This document shows, piece after piece, positions 7,789 through 16,349 of a DNA stretch of 64,000 bases (its first letter is position 1; every line of letters begins with the position of its first letter). The stretch spans positions 42,404-106,403 of the forward strand of contig JAHHTP010000001.1 of the NCBI GenBank assembly GCA_020024615.1, given 5' to 3'. The position numbers were made by a program, and so were the translations under genes. The notes beneath the pieces were generated by a model, which saw nothing but the letters and a program-made list of their open reading frames with translations, made no database searches and was not told the DNA's origin. The DNA comes from Oscillospiraceae bacterium (lineage in GTDB: Bacteria > Bacillota > Clostridia > Oscillospirales > Ruminococcaceae).

Positions 7789-9621
7789 ATGTCTAAGCTG
7801 GATGATGTACTGGATCAGCTGAATAAAAGGCTAGGAAATTCGGTAGTGCAGAGAGCATCAGAACTGGTACATTCGATTGAAATACAGCTTGACAAAGAGG
7901 TACATAATGGGGAAAAGATTCCGCCGAAGCCGCCTGCTTCGAAGGCCCCTCCAACAACTTCTTGCTCTGATTTTTTTCATGTAAAACCAGTGAAACAATA
8001 TCAGCCGATTGATTTCAGAAAGCAGCAGGAACCGGCGTATCGTATCCATTATCAGACATTGCGGCAGATTGGACAACAGAATTATCAGAGTACCGTAGCC
8101 TATGGTTTTCCCAACCCAACACGCTTTTATGAGCAGGCAAAGTATATTCAAACGATTTCTGACGATTTCATTATTGATGATGAGAAAATCGAACCATATA
8201 ATCAGTATTATATCAGCTATATGGATTTGTCCATTCGGCAGTTTCGTTGCTATGTTACCCTGCATCCAAAGTTTTTGCAGGGGGATTTTTCTGCCATAAT
8301 GGCGAATGGTTGGGGATATTTGGCACTTTATCTGTCGGAACTTGTCTGCAAAGCTGCAAAACCGAAGCTTTCCGCTCAGGAAACATTTGCCTTGCTGGAA
8401 CAGATTCGGAATTATGTATACAGCCTTGATTTTGAAAATGCAGGTGAACAGAGCGTTGTAAAAAGCTACTTTGATGGCTGGCTGTTTGATTATACGCTTG
8501 TACACCAATTAAAGGAAGAAGCTGCACGCTATGACAGTAAAATGCGTCGGATTTGCAGTGATGAACAGAAGATTCTGTCAGCGCAAAAAGCATATCAGAT
8601 AAAGGATTATGGGGAACTGATGCGTGTTTTTGACGCATATTGTCCGTATCATATCTGTTCTACGGCGGTATGCAAAAAAGAGCCATATCAGAAAATTTAT
8701 CCGCAGCTGTTTGGTGTGGTGCTTGAGGCGTTGGAAGAGCAAATTTCATCTGGAAAAACAATGGAGGAACGCCTGTTTGGTCGCAGATATCCACGGCATT
8801 TTCCGTTGTTTGAGAAACTGGAAATCGGTGTGATGGGATTGGATGATTTCACACTGGAACTACCGGATTCTTCTTTGTTTCGCTACCAAAATGGCAGGAT
8901 GGACAAGTTCACCTATATCCAAATGAATACCGACTGGATTGCTTCGGTGTTGCGCTGTATGGATTATTATTTTCGTAAGGAAGCGGGAACAGTACAATTA
9001 AAAACATCCGGCATGGCAAGTATATCACAGGAGCAGATCATTAAAAATGCGGTGCATGCATTTTGTGAACAGCATCATCTGACAGGCTATGAAAAACGCC
9101 TGAAAGCACAGGCGAAAAAGCAGAAGGCACCTGCCAAAAAAGTAGGGCAATCTGATATATCACCACAGCCGATTCAGGTGTCGATTGATCACTCTAAACT
9201 TGAAGGAATCCGCAAAGATGCGAGTGAATTGGAAGAACGGCTGCTATCGGTATATGAAACCGCAGAAGATGAGATTGTTCCAATTCAGCCAGTACCTGTC
9301 ATACAGCCGCAGATTCCATCGGATATGGGAAAAGTCATGTCACTTCAGGTGGATAATGAATGGGTAGAACTGCTCCAGGCACTAACTGTTGCACAGATAG
9401 AGTATCTGCGCAGATTGGTGTTTCATTTGGATGCAGCGTTGTACTTGGCTGAACAGTGCAAAGCGGTTGGAGAACTGCCACAGCTATTTTTGGAGCAGAT
9501 CAATGAGGCGGCTCTGGAAGCGGTTGGGGATACTATCATGGAAACTGAGGGTGAAATCGAGATTTTTGAGGAGTATGCAGATGCCTTAAAAGCGGTGTTT
9601 GCGCAGGATAAGGAGAATTGA
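7789..9621 (+). CDS. sngA: TerB-N/TerB-C domain protein, Shango SngA-like
   Basis: A 610 aa protein with a poorly conserved, proline-containing N-terminus (residues 1-85), a TerB-N-like domain from about residue 108 (PTRFYEQAKYI, then PYNQYYISYMDLSIRQFRCY and GWGYLALYLSELV), a Lys/Ala-rich linker near 445-460 and a TerB-C-like acidic helical end from about 520. In the Shango anti-phage family the first gene encodes such a TerB protein, followed by an ATPase and a helicase, exactly the order seen here. GGAAGGAGGGG precedes the ATG. No membrane segment is evident. TerB domains occur in tellurite and phage-response proteins; the molecular role here is inferred from context. Confidence 0.8.
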   Translation: MSKLDDVLDQLNKRLGNSVVQRASELVHSIEIQLDKEVHNGEKIPPKPPASKAPPTTSCSDFFHVKPVKQYQPIDFRKQQEPAYRIHYQTLRQIGQQNYQSTVAYGFPNPTRFYEQAKYIQTISDDFIIDDEKIEPYNQYYISYMDLSIRQFRCYVTLHPKFLQGDFSAIMANGWGYLALYLSELVCKAAKPKLSAQETFALLEQIRNYVYSLDFENAGEQSVVKSYFDGWLFDYTLVHQLKEEAARYDSKMRRICSDEQKILSAQKAYQIKDYGELMRVFDAYCPYHICSTAVCKKEPYQKIYPQLFGVVLEALEEQISSGKTMEERLFGRRYPRHFPLFEKLEIGVMGLDDFTLELPDSSLFRYQNGRMDKFTYIQMNTDWIASVLRCMDYYFRKEAGTVQLKTSGMASISQEQIIKNAVHAFCEQHHLTGYEKRLKAQAKKQKAPAKKVGQSDISPQPIQVSIDHSKLEGIRKDASELEERLLSVYETAEDEIVPIQPVPVIQPQIPSDMGKVMSLQVDNEWVELLQALTVAQIEYLRRLVFHLDAALYLAEQCKAVGELPQLFLEQINEAALEAVGDTIMETEGEIEIFEEYADALKAVFAQDKEN

Positions 9622-9622
9622 T

Positions 9623-10927
9623 ATGGCAAAAATTCCAAAACGAATTGCATCTGTGCTGATGAATTCGCTCAAAGGTGGTGTTGTACCGCGTATCGGTTTG
9701 GAATATGTGACAGTAGGGCGCAAAGCAGAGATTGATGCATTATTGGATGATGTTGATATGATCGCAGAGGGTGGTGCCTCCTTTCGATTTATAGCTGGAA
9801 GATACGGTTCCGGTAAAAGTTTCCTGCTCCAGACCATCCGCAATTATGCAATGGAGCGTGGTTTTGCGGTGATGGATGCCGATCTTTCTCCAGAGCGCAG
9901 ACTGGTTGGATCCAAAGGCCAGGGACTTGCAACATATCGGGAATTGATGAAAAATCTGTCGGTGCGTACAAAACCAGACGGTGGTGCGTTGCCATTGATT
10001 CTGGAACGCTGGATTACCAGCATCAAAGCTGGGCTGATGCAGAATGGTGTTTCGCCGGATGCACCGGATTTTGATGCAAAGGTAGAACAGCAGATCTATG
10101 CTGTAATCGGTCAGATGGAAGAACTGGTGCATGGATTTGATTTTGCAAAGGTCATTGCATTATATTGGCGTGGGGTACAGCAGGGAGCGGATGAACTGCG
10201 TTCTGGTGCCTTAAAATGGCTGCGCGGTGAGTATCAGACCAAAACCGAGGCAAAGGCAGAACTTGGTGTTAATGTGATTGTCAGCGATGATGACTGGTAC
10301 GATTATGTCAAACTGTTTTCCGCGTTTCTGACCGCTGCCGGATACAAAGGCACGCTGCTGATGATTGATGAACTGGTCAATATCTACCGTGTGACAAATC
10401 GGGTTACGCGACAGTACAATTATGAAAAGATGCTGACCATGTACAATGATATGATGCAGGGTAGGGTGTCTCATCTGGGCATTATTATGTGTGGAACGGT
10501 GCAGTGTATTGAAGATACCAGACGAGGTGTGTTTAGCTACGATGCATTGCGTTCCCGTTTGGAAAAAGGCAGGTTTGCCGAGGATGGGATGTCCAATATG
10601 CTGGCACCGATTATTTCGTTAAATCCGTTAAGTCAGGAAGAATTGTTGATTTTAGTAGAGAAGCTGGATGATATCCATGCCGGATTGTATGGCACTGAGC
10701 CGACTCTGACGACCGATGATGACATCAAATTTCTGGAAGTGGAATTTTCCCGTGTTGGAGCAGGAACAAACATCACACCTCGTGAGATCATAAGAGATTA
10801 TATCGAACTGCTGGATATTGTGATGCAGAATCCAGGTGTAAAAGCCGGAGAGATCATTGAAAATCGTCTGCCACAGAGCAAGCCGGCGGAGGAAGAAGAA
10901 AGTGAATTTGCGGAGTTCATCTTCTAA
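9623..10927 (+). CDS. sngB: BrxD-like P-loop ATPase (DUF2791-type), Shango SngB-like
   Basis: A 434 aa AAA+-like ATPase. Walker A is GRYGSGKS at residues 59-66, Walker B is LLMIDE at 245-250, and a polar sensor-like stretch MCGTVQCIED lies at 289-298. The overall pattern resembles BREX BrxD/DUF2791 proteins, which also partner an Lhr-like helicase. The C-terminus is acidic and ends EFAEFIF. The ATG at 9623 is chosen because AAGGAG is 7 bases upstream; this leaves one base after the previous stop, so translation is tightly coupled. In Shango the ATPase is thought to act with the helicase; that is family knowledge, not shown here. Confidence 0.85.
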   Translation: MAKIPKRIASVLMNSLKGGVVPRIGLEYVTVGRKAEIDALLDDVDMIAEGGASFRFIAGRYGSGKSFLLQTIRNYAMERGFAVMDADLSPERRLVGSKGQGLATYRELMKNLSVRTKPDGGALPLILERWITSIKAGLMQNGVSPDAPDFDAKVEQQIYAVIGQMEELVHGFDFAKVIALYWRGVQQGADELRSGALKWLRGEYQTKTEAKAELGVNVIVSDDDWYDYVKLFSAFLTAAGYKGTLLMIDELVNIYRVTNRVTRQYNYEKMLTMYNDMMQGRVSHLGIIMCGTVQCIEDTRRGVFSYDALRSRLEKGRFAEDGMSNMLAPIISLNPLSQEELLILVEKLDDIHAGLYGTEPTLTTDDDIKFLEVEFSRVGAGTNITPREIIRDYIELLDIVMQNPGVKAGEIIENRLPQSKPAEEEESEFAEFIF

Positions 10928-10942
10928 AAGGAGTGGATAAAC

Positions 10943-13144
10943 ATGCCTGAAAATGCCCAGAATTGCTATTTTTCTCGTCTTGCACCCTATATTCAAGATT
11001 TTATCTATCGCAAACGTTGGGAAAGTCTGCGCGAAATTCAGGTGAAGGCGATGCAGACGATATTGGATACCGATCACCATTTATTGATCTGTTCTGGAAC
11101 AGCAAGTGGAAAAACCGAAGCAGCTCTCTTGCCGGCATTGACAAAGCTGTGGGAAAAGCCATCTGAATCGGTTGGGATTTTATATATCAGTCCGCTTAAG
11201 GCATTGATAAACGATCAGTTTTTTCGTGTGGAAGAAATGCTTATGGAAAGCGGAATACCGGTGACCAAGTGGCATGGCGATGTTAGTCAGAGTGTGAAAA
11301 CCAAGCTGATTCGCAATCCGCAGGGGATTTTGCAGACAACCCCGGAATCTTTGCAGGCAATGCTGATGCGTAACCGTATGGGTGTGATGAAACTGTTTTC
11401 TGACCTGCGGTATATTATCATTGACGAAGTACATTATTTTATGTCTGACCCGCGTGGGACGCAGCTTTTATGTTTGTTGCAGCAGATTTCGCGGTTGACT
11501 GATTGTGTTCCGGTACGAATTGGACTTTCTGCTACCATGTCGGATTATTCGGGGGCTGTAAATTGGCTGTGCAGCGGAACAGAACGGGAATGTGATGTAC
11601 CGCAGTGTGCTGATGGTAGACGCAGCATTCGGCTTTCAATGCAGCATTTTTTAATCAAACCCAAGAGCAATAAAAAGGATTTCGAATACAGCGTCAATTT
11701 GTATTTTGATGCGTTGTTTCGTGCTACCTATGCAAAACGCTGTTTGTTGTTTGCCAATTCAAAAGCGCAGGTCGAACAGAATATTGCACAGCTGAAACGT
11801 ATCGCGAAAAAGGTCAATGCACCGGATGTATACCATGTTCATCACGGCAGCATTTCGGCATCTTTGCGGGAACATGCGGAATATCTAATGAAGCAGCAGC
11901 CTGGACCGCTTGTTACTGGTGCGACAGTGACGCTGGAACTGGGAATTGATATCGGAAGTTTGGAGCGCATTGTGCAGACCGGCAGTCCGTTTTCGGTTTC
12001 GAGTTTTGTGCAGAGGATGGGGCGTACTGGGCGCAAAGACGGCAATAGCGAGATGTTTTTTCTGTTTGCCGAGGAAGAAAAGACCTTTGAATATGAGTTT
12101 TATAAAGCTATTTTCTGGGATATGGTCAAGTGCATTGCGCTCATACAGTTATATTTGGAAGAACGCTGGGTGGAGCCGGTTCCTAAAAATGACAAGCCAT
12201 ACGGCATTTTGTATCATCAGACAATGGCGTATTTGTATGTGCAGGGATGTGCATCATTACAGGAACTTGCATCTGAAGTTTTGGGTTTATCTCCGTTTGT
12301 AGGCATCACCAAAGCAGAATATGCAAAGCTGCTTGCTTTTATGGTAGAGGATAACCAGCTGGAAGTCGGCGAGGATAAACAGCTGCTTGTCGGGGAAGAA
12401 GGCCAGCGGGATACTGGAAACTTCCAGTTTTTTGCGGTGTTTGAAGCGGAACTGGAATTTTCCGTGAAATACAATTCTCAGGAAATAGGAACACTCGAAC
12501 GACTATATCCAGTTGGACAGCGGTTTGCACTGGCAGGTAAGACATGGCAGGTGCTGGAAATTGACAAGCAAACACATGACATCTATGTTAATCCGGTGGA
12601 TGTGCTTTCGACCAATACATGGGAAACACCGCTGGATATTCCACTGCATACGAAGATTGTGCGGCGGATGCGTCAGGTATTGTGGGAAGATACCGATTAT
12701 CGTTATTTGGCGGAATCGGCACAGCAGCGGCTATATGAGATGCGAGAGGTGGCGAGAAAGGCCGATTGTTTTGATCAGTTGATAGTGCCGCTTGCACCAG
12801 ATGTGTACGGGGTATTTCCTTGGCTTGGAACAGGCGCACTGCTTGCGTTATCCTATGCACTTAAGAGTATGGGAATCAACAACGAATTGTACCGCGGATT
12901 TGAACTTCCGATTTTTCTGCTGATTGACCAATCTGTTTCGGTGGAAAAGTTAAATGATGCGTTGTATCGCTGTGCCTTTGACAAGCTGGATAAGTACACT
13001 TTTCCAGTGGAGGAAAACGCTTGTGTATTGGGAAAATTCAATTCACATGTGCCATCGGAGCTATTAAGACAACAATATATCGAAGATATTTTAGATGTGG
13101 AGGATATGCAAACACATTTACGGGGATTTTTTATAAAATCTTAG
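10943..13144 (+). CDS. sngC: DEAD/DEAH-box Lhr-like helicase, Shango SngC-like
   Basis: A 733 aa superfamily 2 helicase. Visible motifs: LREIQ (29-33), motif I SGTASGKT (51-58), motif Ia YISPLKALIND, motif II DEVH (161-164), motif III SAT (196-198), motif V TLELGIDIG and motif VI QRMGRTGR (357-364). A long C-terminal part from about residue 400 has the winged-helix and beta layout of Lhr-like helicases (BrxHI type), with all catalytic residues intact. It starts 15 bases after the ATPase stop with AAAGGAG. Predicted to move on nucleic acid in an anti-phage complex with the TerB protein and ATPase. Confidence 0.85.
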   Translation: MPENAQNCYFSRLAPYIQDFIYRKRWESLREIQVKAMQTILDTDHHLLICSGTASGKTEAALLPALTKLWEKPSESVGILYISPLKALINDQFFRVEEMLMESGIPVTKWHGDVSQSVKTKLIRNPQGILQTTPESLQAMLMRNRMGVMKLFSDLRYIIIDEVHYFMSDPRGTQLLCLLQQISRLTDCVPVRIGLSATMSDYSGAVNWLCSGTERECDVPQCADGRRSIRLSMQHFLIKPKSNKKDFEYSVNLYFDALFRATYAKRCLLFANSKAQVEQNIAQLKRIAKKVNAPDVYHVHHGSISASLREHAEYLMKQQPGPLVTGATVTLELGIDIGSLERIVQTGSPFSVSSFVQRMGRTGRKDGNSEMFFLFAEEEKTFEYEFYKAIFWDMVKCIALIQLYLEERWVEPVPKNDKPYGILYHQTMAYLYVQGCASLQELASEVLGLSPFVGITKAEYAKLLAFMVEDNQLEVGEDKQLLVGEEGQRDTGNFQFFAVFEAELEFSVKYNSQEIGTLERLYPVGQRFALAGKTWQVLEIDKQTHDIYVNPVDVLSTNTWETPLDIPLHTKIVRRMRQVLWEDTDYRYLAESAQQRLYEMREVARKADCFDQLIVPLAPDVYGVFPWLGTGALLALSYALKSMGINNELYRGFELPIFLLIDQSVSVEKLNDALYRCAFDKLDKYTFPVEENACVLGKFNSHVPSELLRQQYIEDILDVEDMQTHLRGFFIKS

Positions 13145-13155
13145 CTGAAAGCGGC

Positions 13156-13184
13156 TTTACAAATGTTTGAAAACATGCTATAAT
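13156..13184 (+). promoter_or_regulatory. Promoter upstream of the AraC regulator
   Basis: TTTACA (13156-13161), 17-base spacer, TATAAT (13179-13184). A second perfect TATAAT lies at 13263-13268 closer to the gene, without a good -35 box, so two starts are possible. Confidence 0.6.
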
Positions 13185-13289
13185 AAAGCTAATTAGGATA
13201 AAAACACAAAAGTTAACAACTAATCTATTAGAAAATGACACGAATTGCTGTGTAGAATATGTTATAATAAAAGATAAGGGGGGGTGTCA

Positions 13290-14207
13290 GTGAACGATAA
13301 GCAGTTTTATGGTAAAAGTTTTGAATTTGACAATGATTTTTTTGCCAAACAGAAACAATTTGGTTTTGTTAAACTGTATCAGTTGGGAGAAGTCTGCTTT
13401 GAGAACGGACACGAAGTGGAACAGCATCGTCAGGTATGCCACGAAATCACCTATATCATTGCTGGTAAAGCGAAAGTGAATGCGGGTGGGGCGTCCTTCC
13501 CAGTTTCACAAGGCGATATTATTATCAATTCCAAGGGGCAGACCCATTCCATTTCGGTTGATCCAGAAACAAAGCTGCGATATTTTTATATCGGGTTTGA
13601 TCTGGATATGGAAAGACATAATGAACTTACCTCCCGTTTGCAGGGGTTTTACGAGGATAAATTCAACAATCGGGCGGTCAAGGACGAATATAATATCATG
13701 GTATTCTTCGTAAGACTACTTGACGAGATGTACAACGGTATGGAATTTTCGGAAATTCTGATTCAGAATTATATCGAACAGATACTGATTATGGTTTATC
13801 GCGCTTTTCATGATCGCAAGCCAGTACATCTGGAGGCAAGTCCGTCGGCTGTGTCGGTCGGAGATACCACTTATCTGATGATTCGCTATATTGAAGATCA
13901 TATTTTAACCATCAGCAATCTGACCGAGATCAGCGATCATCTGGGATATAGTTATAATTATCTTTCCCATCTGTTTAAGCGCAAAATGGGTATTTCGATT
14001 CAAACTTATCTGAACTACAAAAAAATTGCCAAAGCAATTGAATTGATTGATAGCGGCAGAATGAGTATCACAGACATTTCAGCAGCTTTAAATTATCAGA
14101 CAGTACAAGCTTTTTCAAAATCTTTCAAGAAGGTTATGAATATCTCACCAACCGATTATAAAAAGTCGGTAAAGGCATATTCTGGATCAGAAAAGCGCGG
14201 TGTCTGA
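13290..14207 (+). CDS. AraC family transcriptional regulator with cupin domain
   Basis: The N-terminal half is a cupin-like sensor (EVEQHRQVCHEITYIIAGKA, then FPVSQGDIIINSKGQTHSI), typical of sugar-responsive AraC regulators. The C-terminal 100 residues carry two helix-turn-helix units (LTEISDHLGYSYNYLSHLFK and ITDISAALNYQTVQAFSKSF followed by SPTDYKKS). A GTG at 13290 is preferred because the G-rich Shine-Dalgarno run (13278-13286) then lies a few bases upstream; a GTG at 13284 is the alternative. It is followed 26 bases later by a sugar isomerase-like gene, which it probably controls. About 305 aa. Confidence 0.9.
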   Translation: MNDKQFYGKSFEFDNDFFAKQKQFGFVKLYQLGEVCFENGHEVEQHRQVCHEITYIIAGKAKVNAGGASFPVSQGDIIINSKGQTHSISVDPETKLRYFYIGFDLDMERHNELTSRLQGFYEDKFNNRAVKDEYNIMVFFVRLLDEMYNGMEFSEILIQNYIEQILIMVYRAFHDRKPVHLEASPSAVSVGDTTYLMIRYIEDHILTISNLTEISDHLGYSYNYLSHLFKRKMGISIQTYLNYKKIAKAIELIDSGRMSITDISAALNYQTVQAFSKSFKKVMNISPTDYKKSVKAYSGSEKRGV

Positions 14208-14233
14208 ATTAAAATGATAAAGGAGAAATTTGT

Positions 14234-15094
14234 ATGAAACAGTTTCCAATTGGCGTTATTGCAGACAGCTTCCGTCTGCCATTTAAAGAATCCATCTTAA
14301 AATCCGCAGAGATCGGTGCGCAGGGCGTTCAGCTTTATGCGGTTGAGGGTGAACTGGATCCGGCAAACATGACTGCAGAAAAACGCGTTGAGGCAAGAAA
14401 ATTGATTGAGGGAAACGGTCTGCAAATCACAGCACTTTGTGGTGATTTGGGTGGACATGGCTTCCAGATTGCTGCACAAAATCCAGCAAAAATTGAAAAA
14501 TCCAAACGAATTGTAGATCTGGCTTTGGATATGGGTACCAACATTATCACAACGCATATCAGTGTCATTCCAGAGGATATCACCTGTGACAGATATAAAG
14601 TTATGCAGGAGGCTTGTAACGAGCTTGCTGCATATGCAAATAAATATAACTGTTTCTTTGCAATTGAAACCGGTCCGGAACCGTCTGAGCGTTTAAAGAC
14701 ATTTTTGGATTCGCTGGATTCTAAAGGAGTTGCAGTCAATATGGACCCGGCAAACCTCGTTATGGTAATCGGTGAAGATCCGGTGCAGGCAGTTTATAAT
14801 TTGAAAGATTATATCGTCCATACACATGCGAAAGATGGTATTCAGATTGCTCCAATCGGCGCAGATACCGTATATGATTTCTTTGCTGAAGGTGGTATTG
14901 GTGACTTAAGACTGGATCAGTGCTTTAAGGAAGTGCCGCTTGGACAAGGTCATGTTGATTTTGCCAAATATTTAAAGGCTTTGGAAGATATTGGCTATAA
15001 CGGCTTCCTGACCATTGAGCGCGAGGCTGGTCCGACTCCGGAGGATGATATTCGTCTGGCAATGAATTTCTTAAAAGAGGTTATGAGCAAATAA
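14234..15094 (+). CDS. Sugar phosphate isomerase/epimerase family protein (TIM barrel)
   Basis: A 286 aa protein of the xylose isomerase-like TIM barrel (AP endonuclease 2) superfamily. Typical metal-site elements are visible: ITALCGDLGGHG, THISVIPED, FAIETGPEP with the Glu ligand, VNMDPANLVM with the Asp, HTHAKDG and GFLTIEREAGPTPEDD with the final Glu. Such enzymes isomerise or epimerise sugars, inositols or sugar acids; the substrate is unknown. A good AAAGGAGAAA site precedes the ATG. It sits between the AraC regulator and a terminator, so it forms a two-gene unit with the regulator. Confidence 0.85.
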   Translation: MKQFPIGVIADSFRLPFKESILKSAEIGAQGVQLYAVEGELDPANMTAEKRVEARKLIEGNGLQITALCGDLGGHGFQIAAQNPAKIEKSKRIVDLALDMGTNIITTHISVIPEDITCDRYKVMQEACNELAAYANKYNCFFAIETGPEPSERLKTFLDSLDSKGVAVNMDPANLVMVIGEDPVQAVYNLKDYIVHTHAKDGIQIAPIGADTVYDFFAEGGIGDLRLDQCFKEVPLGQGHVDFAKYLKALEDIGYNGFLTIEREAGPTPEDDIRLAMNFLKEVMSK

Positions 15095-15110
15095 CGATAT
15101 CTGTAATTTA

Positions 15111-15145
15111 GGGATGAATTTTTGATTCATCCCTCTTGTTTTTTG
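15111..15145 (+). terminator. Terminator after the isomerase gene
   Basis: GGGATGAA (15111-15118) pairs perfectly with TTCATCCC (15126-15133); followed by TCTTGTTTTTTG. Confidence 0.85.
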
Positions 15146-15164
15146 TTTGGTAATCCGCTATAAT
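15136..15164 (+). promoter_or_regulatory. Promoter of the aldo/keto reductase gene
   Basis: TTGTTT (15136-15141), 17-base spacer, TATAAT (15159-15164). The -35 box lies in the T-tract of the preceding terminator. Confidence 0.65.
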
Positions 15165-15224
15165 AAAGATATAAATGAAAACGGAATGTTGATTTTAGTA
15201 CAAAGAATTCAGGAGGAAATAAAG

Positions 15225-16139
15225 ATGAAACAGATTGCCTATGGTGATATGTTTAACGCTCCAGCAATAGCACTTGGCTGCATGAGAATTTCCGGAAAGA
15301 CCCGCGCAGAAGCAGAGCAGATCATTGCTGTTGCGATGGATGAGCAGATAAATTTTTTTGACCATGCTGATATATATGGAAAAGGGGAATCCGAACGGAT
15401 TTTTGGTCAGGCAGTTAAGGATAATGGGATTACGCGCGATAAGATTATTGTACAGGGAAAATGTGCCATTCATGATGGTATGTATGATTTTTCAAAAGAG
15501 CATATCCTATCTTCGGTAGATGGTATTTTAAAACGCCTGGATATGGATTACCTGGATACACTGTTGCTGCATCGTCCGGATACCTTGATGGAACCGGCAG
15601 AGGTTGCAGAGGCGTTTACTCGATTGCAGGCAGCTGGTAAAGTTCGATTTTTTGGCGTTTCCAACTGCAACGGCGGTCAAATTGCTTTATTGCAGAAATA
15701 TTGTAAACAGAAGATAGCCGCCAACCAATTACAGCTTTCTCTTGCCTTTACGCCAATGATTGACAGCGGATTTAATGTCAATATGCAGAACGAGGCTGCG
15801 GTGAATCGTGAGGCGGGTGTGCTGGAGTATTGCCGTTTGCATGACATCACCATTCAGGCGTGGTCGCCATTGCAGTATGGCTTTTTTGAAGGTTGTTTTA
15901 TTGGAAGTGAAAAGTATCCACATCTTAATGAAAAGCTGAATGAACTGGCAGAAAAATATCATGTTACTGCTTCAGCAATTGCGATTGCATGGATTCTGCG
16001 TCATCCAGCAGATATCCAGCCGATTATCGGCAGCATGAATCCGCAGCGAATTCGTGATTTTGCAAGGGCTTCAGATGTTGTTCTGACTCGTGAAGAATGG
16101 TATGAGCTTTATGTTTCTGCAGGAAACAAACTACCATAA
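15225..16139 (+). CDS. Aldo/keto reductase
   Basis: A cytoplasmic NADPH-dependent oxidoreductase of 304 aa with the family's (beta/alpha)8 barrel. Visible: ALGCMRISGKTRAEAEQII, the catalytic Asp-Tyr region FFDHADIYGKGESERIFGQA, the Lys in IVQGKCAIHD, MDYLDTLLLHRPDTLMEP, and the NADP-binding end IAWILRHPADIQPIIGSMNPQRI. It resembles the YdhF-type subgroup of oxidoreductases. AGGAGG 8 bases before the ATG at 15225 fixes the start. Own promoter and strong terminator make it monocistronic. Substrate not determined. Confidence 0.92.
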   Translation: MKQIAYGDMFNAPAIALGCMRISGKTRAEAEQIIAVAMDEQINFFDHADIYGKGESERIFGQAVKDNGITRDKIIVQGKCAIHDGMYDFSKEHILSSVDGILKRLDMDYLDTLLLHRPDTLMEPAEVAEAFTRLQAAGKVRFFGVSNCNGGQIALLQKYCKQKIAANQLQLSLAFTPMIDSGFNVNMQNEAAVNREAGVLEYCRLHDITIQAWSPLQYGFFEGCFIGSEKYPHLNEKLNELAEKYHVTASAIAIAWILRHPADIQPIIGSMNPQRIRDFARASDVVLTREEWYELYVSAGNKLP

Positions 16140-16155
16140 TATTAGAAAAATTGTT

Positions 16156-16193
16156 GCCGATTCTGGGTCGATGTTCAGAATCGGCGTTTTTTT
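16156..16193 (+). terminator. Terminator after the aldo/keto reductase
   Basis: GCCGATTCTG (16156-16165) and CAGAATCGGC (16176-16185) form a perfect 10-bp stem, followed by GTTTTTTT. Confidence 0.92.
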
Positions 16194-16266
16194 ATGAGAT
16201 TTGTTTGATAAAAAAAGTCGATTTTTGATAAATTAGGGTTAAAATGTAAATTTCTATCAAATGAAC

Positions 16267-16295
16267 TTGTCTTGTCGCCCAACACATGATATAAT
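16267..16295 (+). promoter_or_regulatory. Promoter of the SGNH hydrolase gene
   Basis: TTGTCT (16267-16272), 17-base spacer, TATAAT (16290-16295), 54 bases before the start codon. Confidence 0.7.
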
Positions 16296-16349
16296 AAAAC
16301 ATAATGGATTTTTATGTATCTTTATATTGTATATAAGGGGGAGAATAGA

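Noticed and set aside
11946..12302. Alternate-frame open reading frame inside the helicase
   Set aside because: Overlaps motifs V and VI of an intact helicase and has no start signal.
7789..13144. BREX-like locus because of BrxD-like ATPase and BrxHI-like helicase
   Set aside because: No pglX methylase, pglZ phosphatase, BrxC or BrxL gene is present; the TerB protein plus ATPase plus helicase fits Shango better.
7400..13290. Mobile element or integration site flanking the Shango-like operon
   Set aside because: No integrase, transposase, tRNA or flanking direct repeats were seen at either border.
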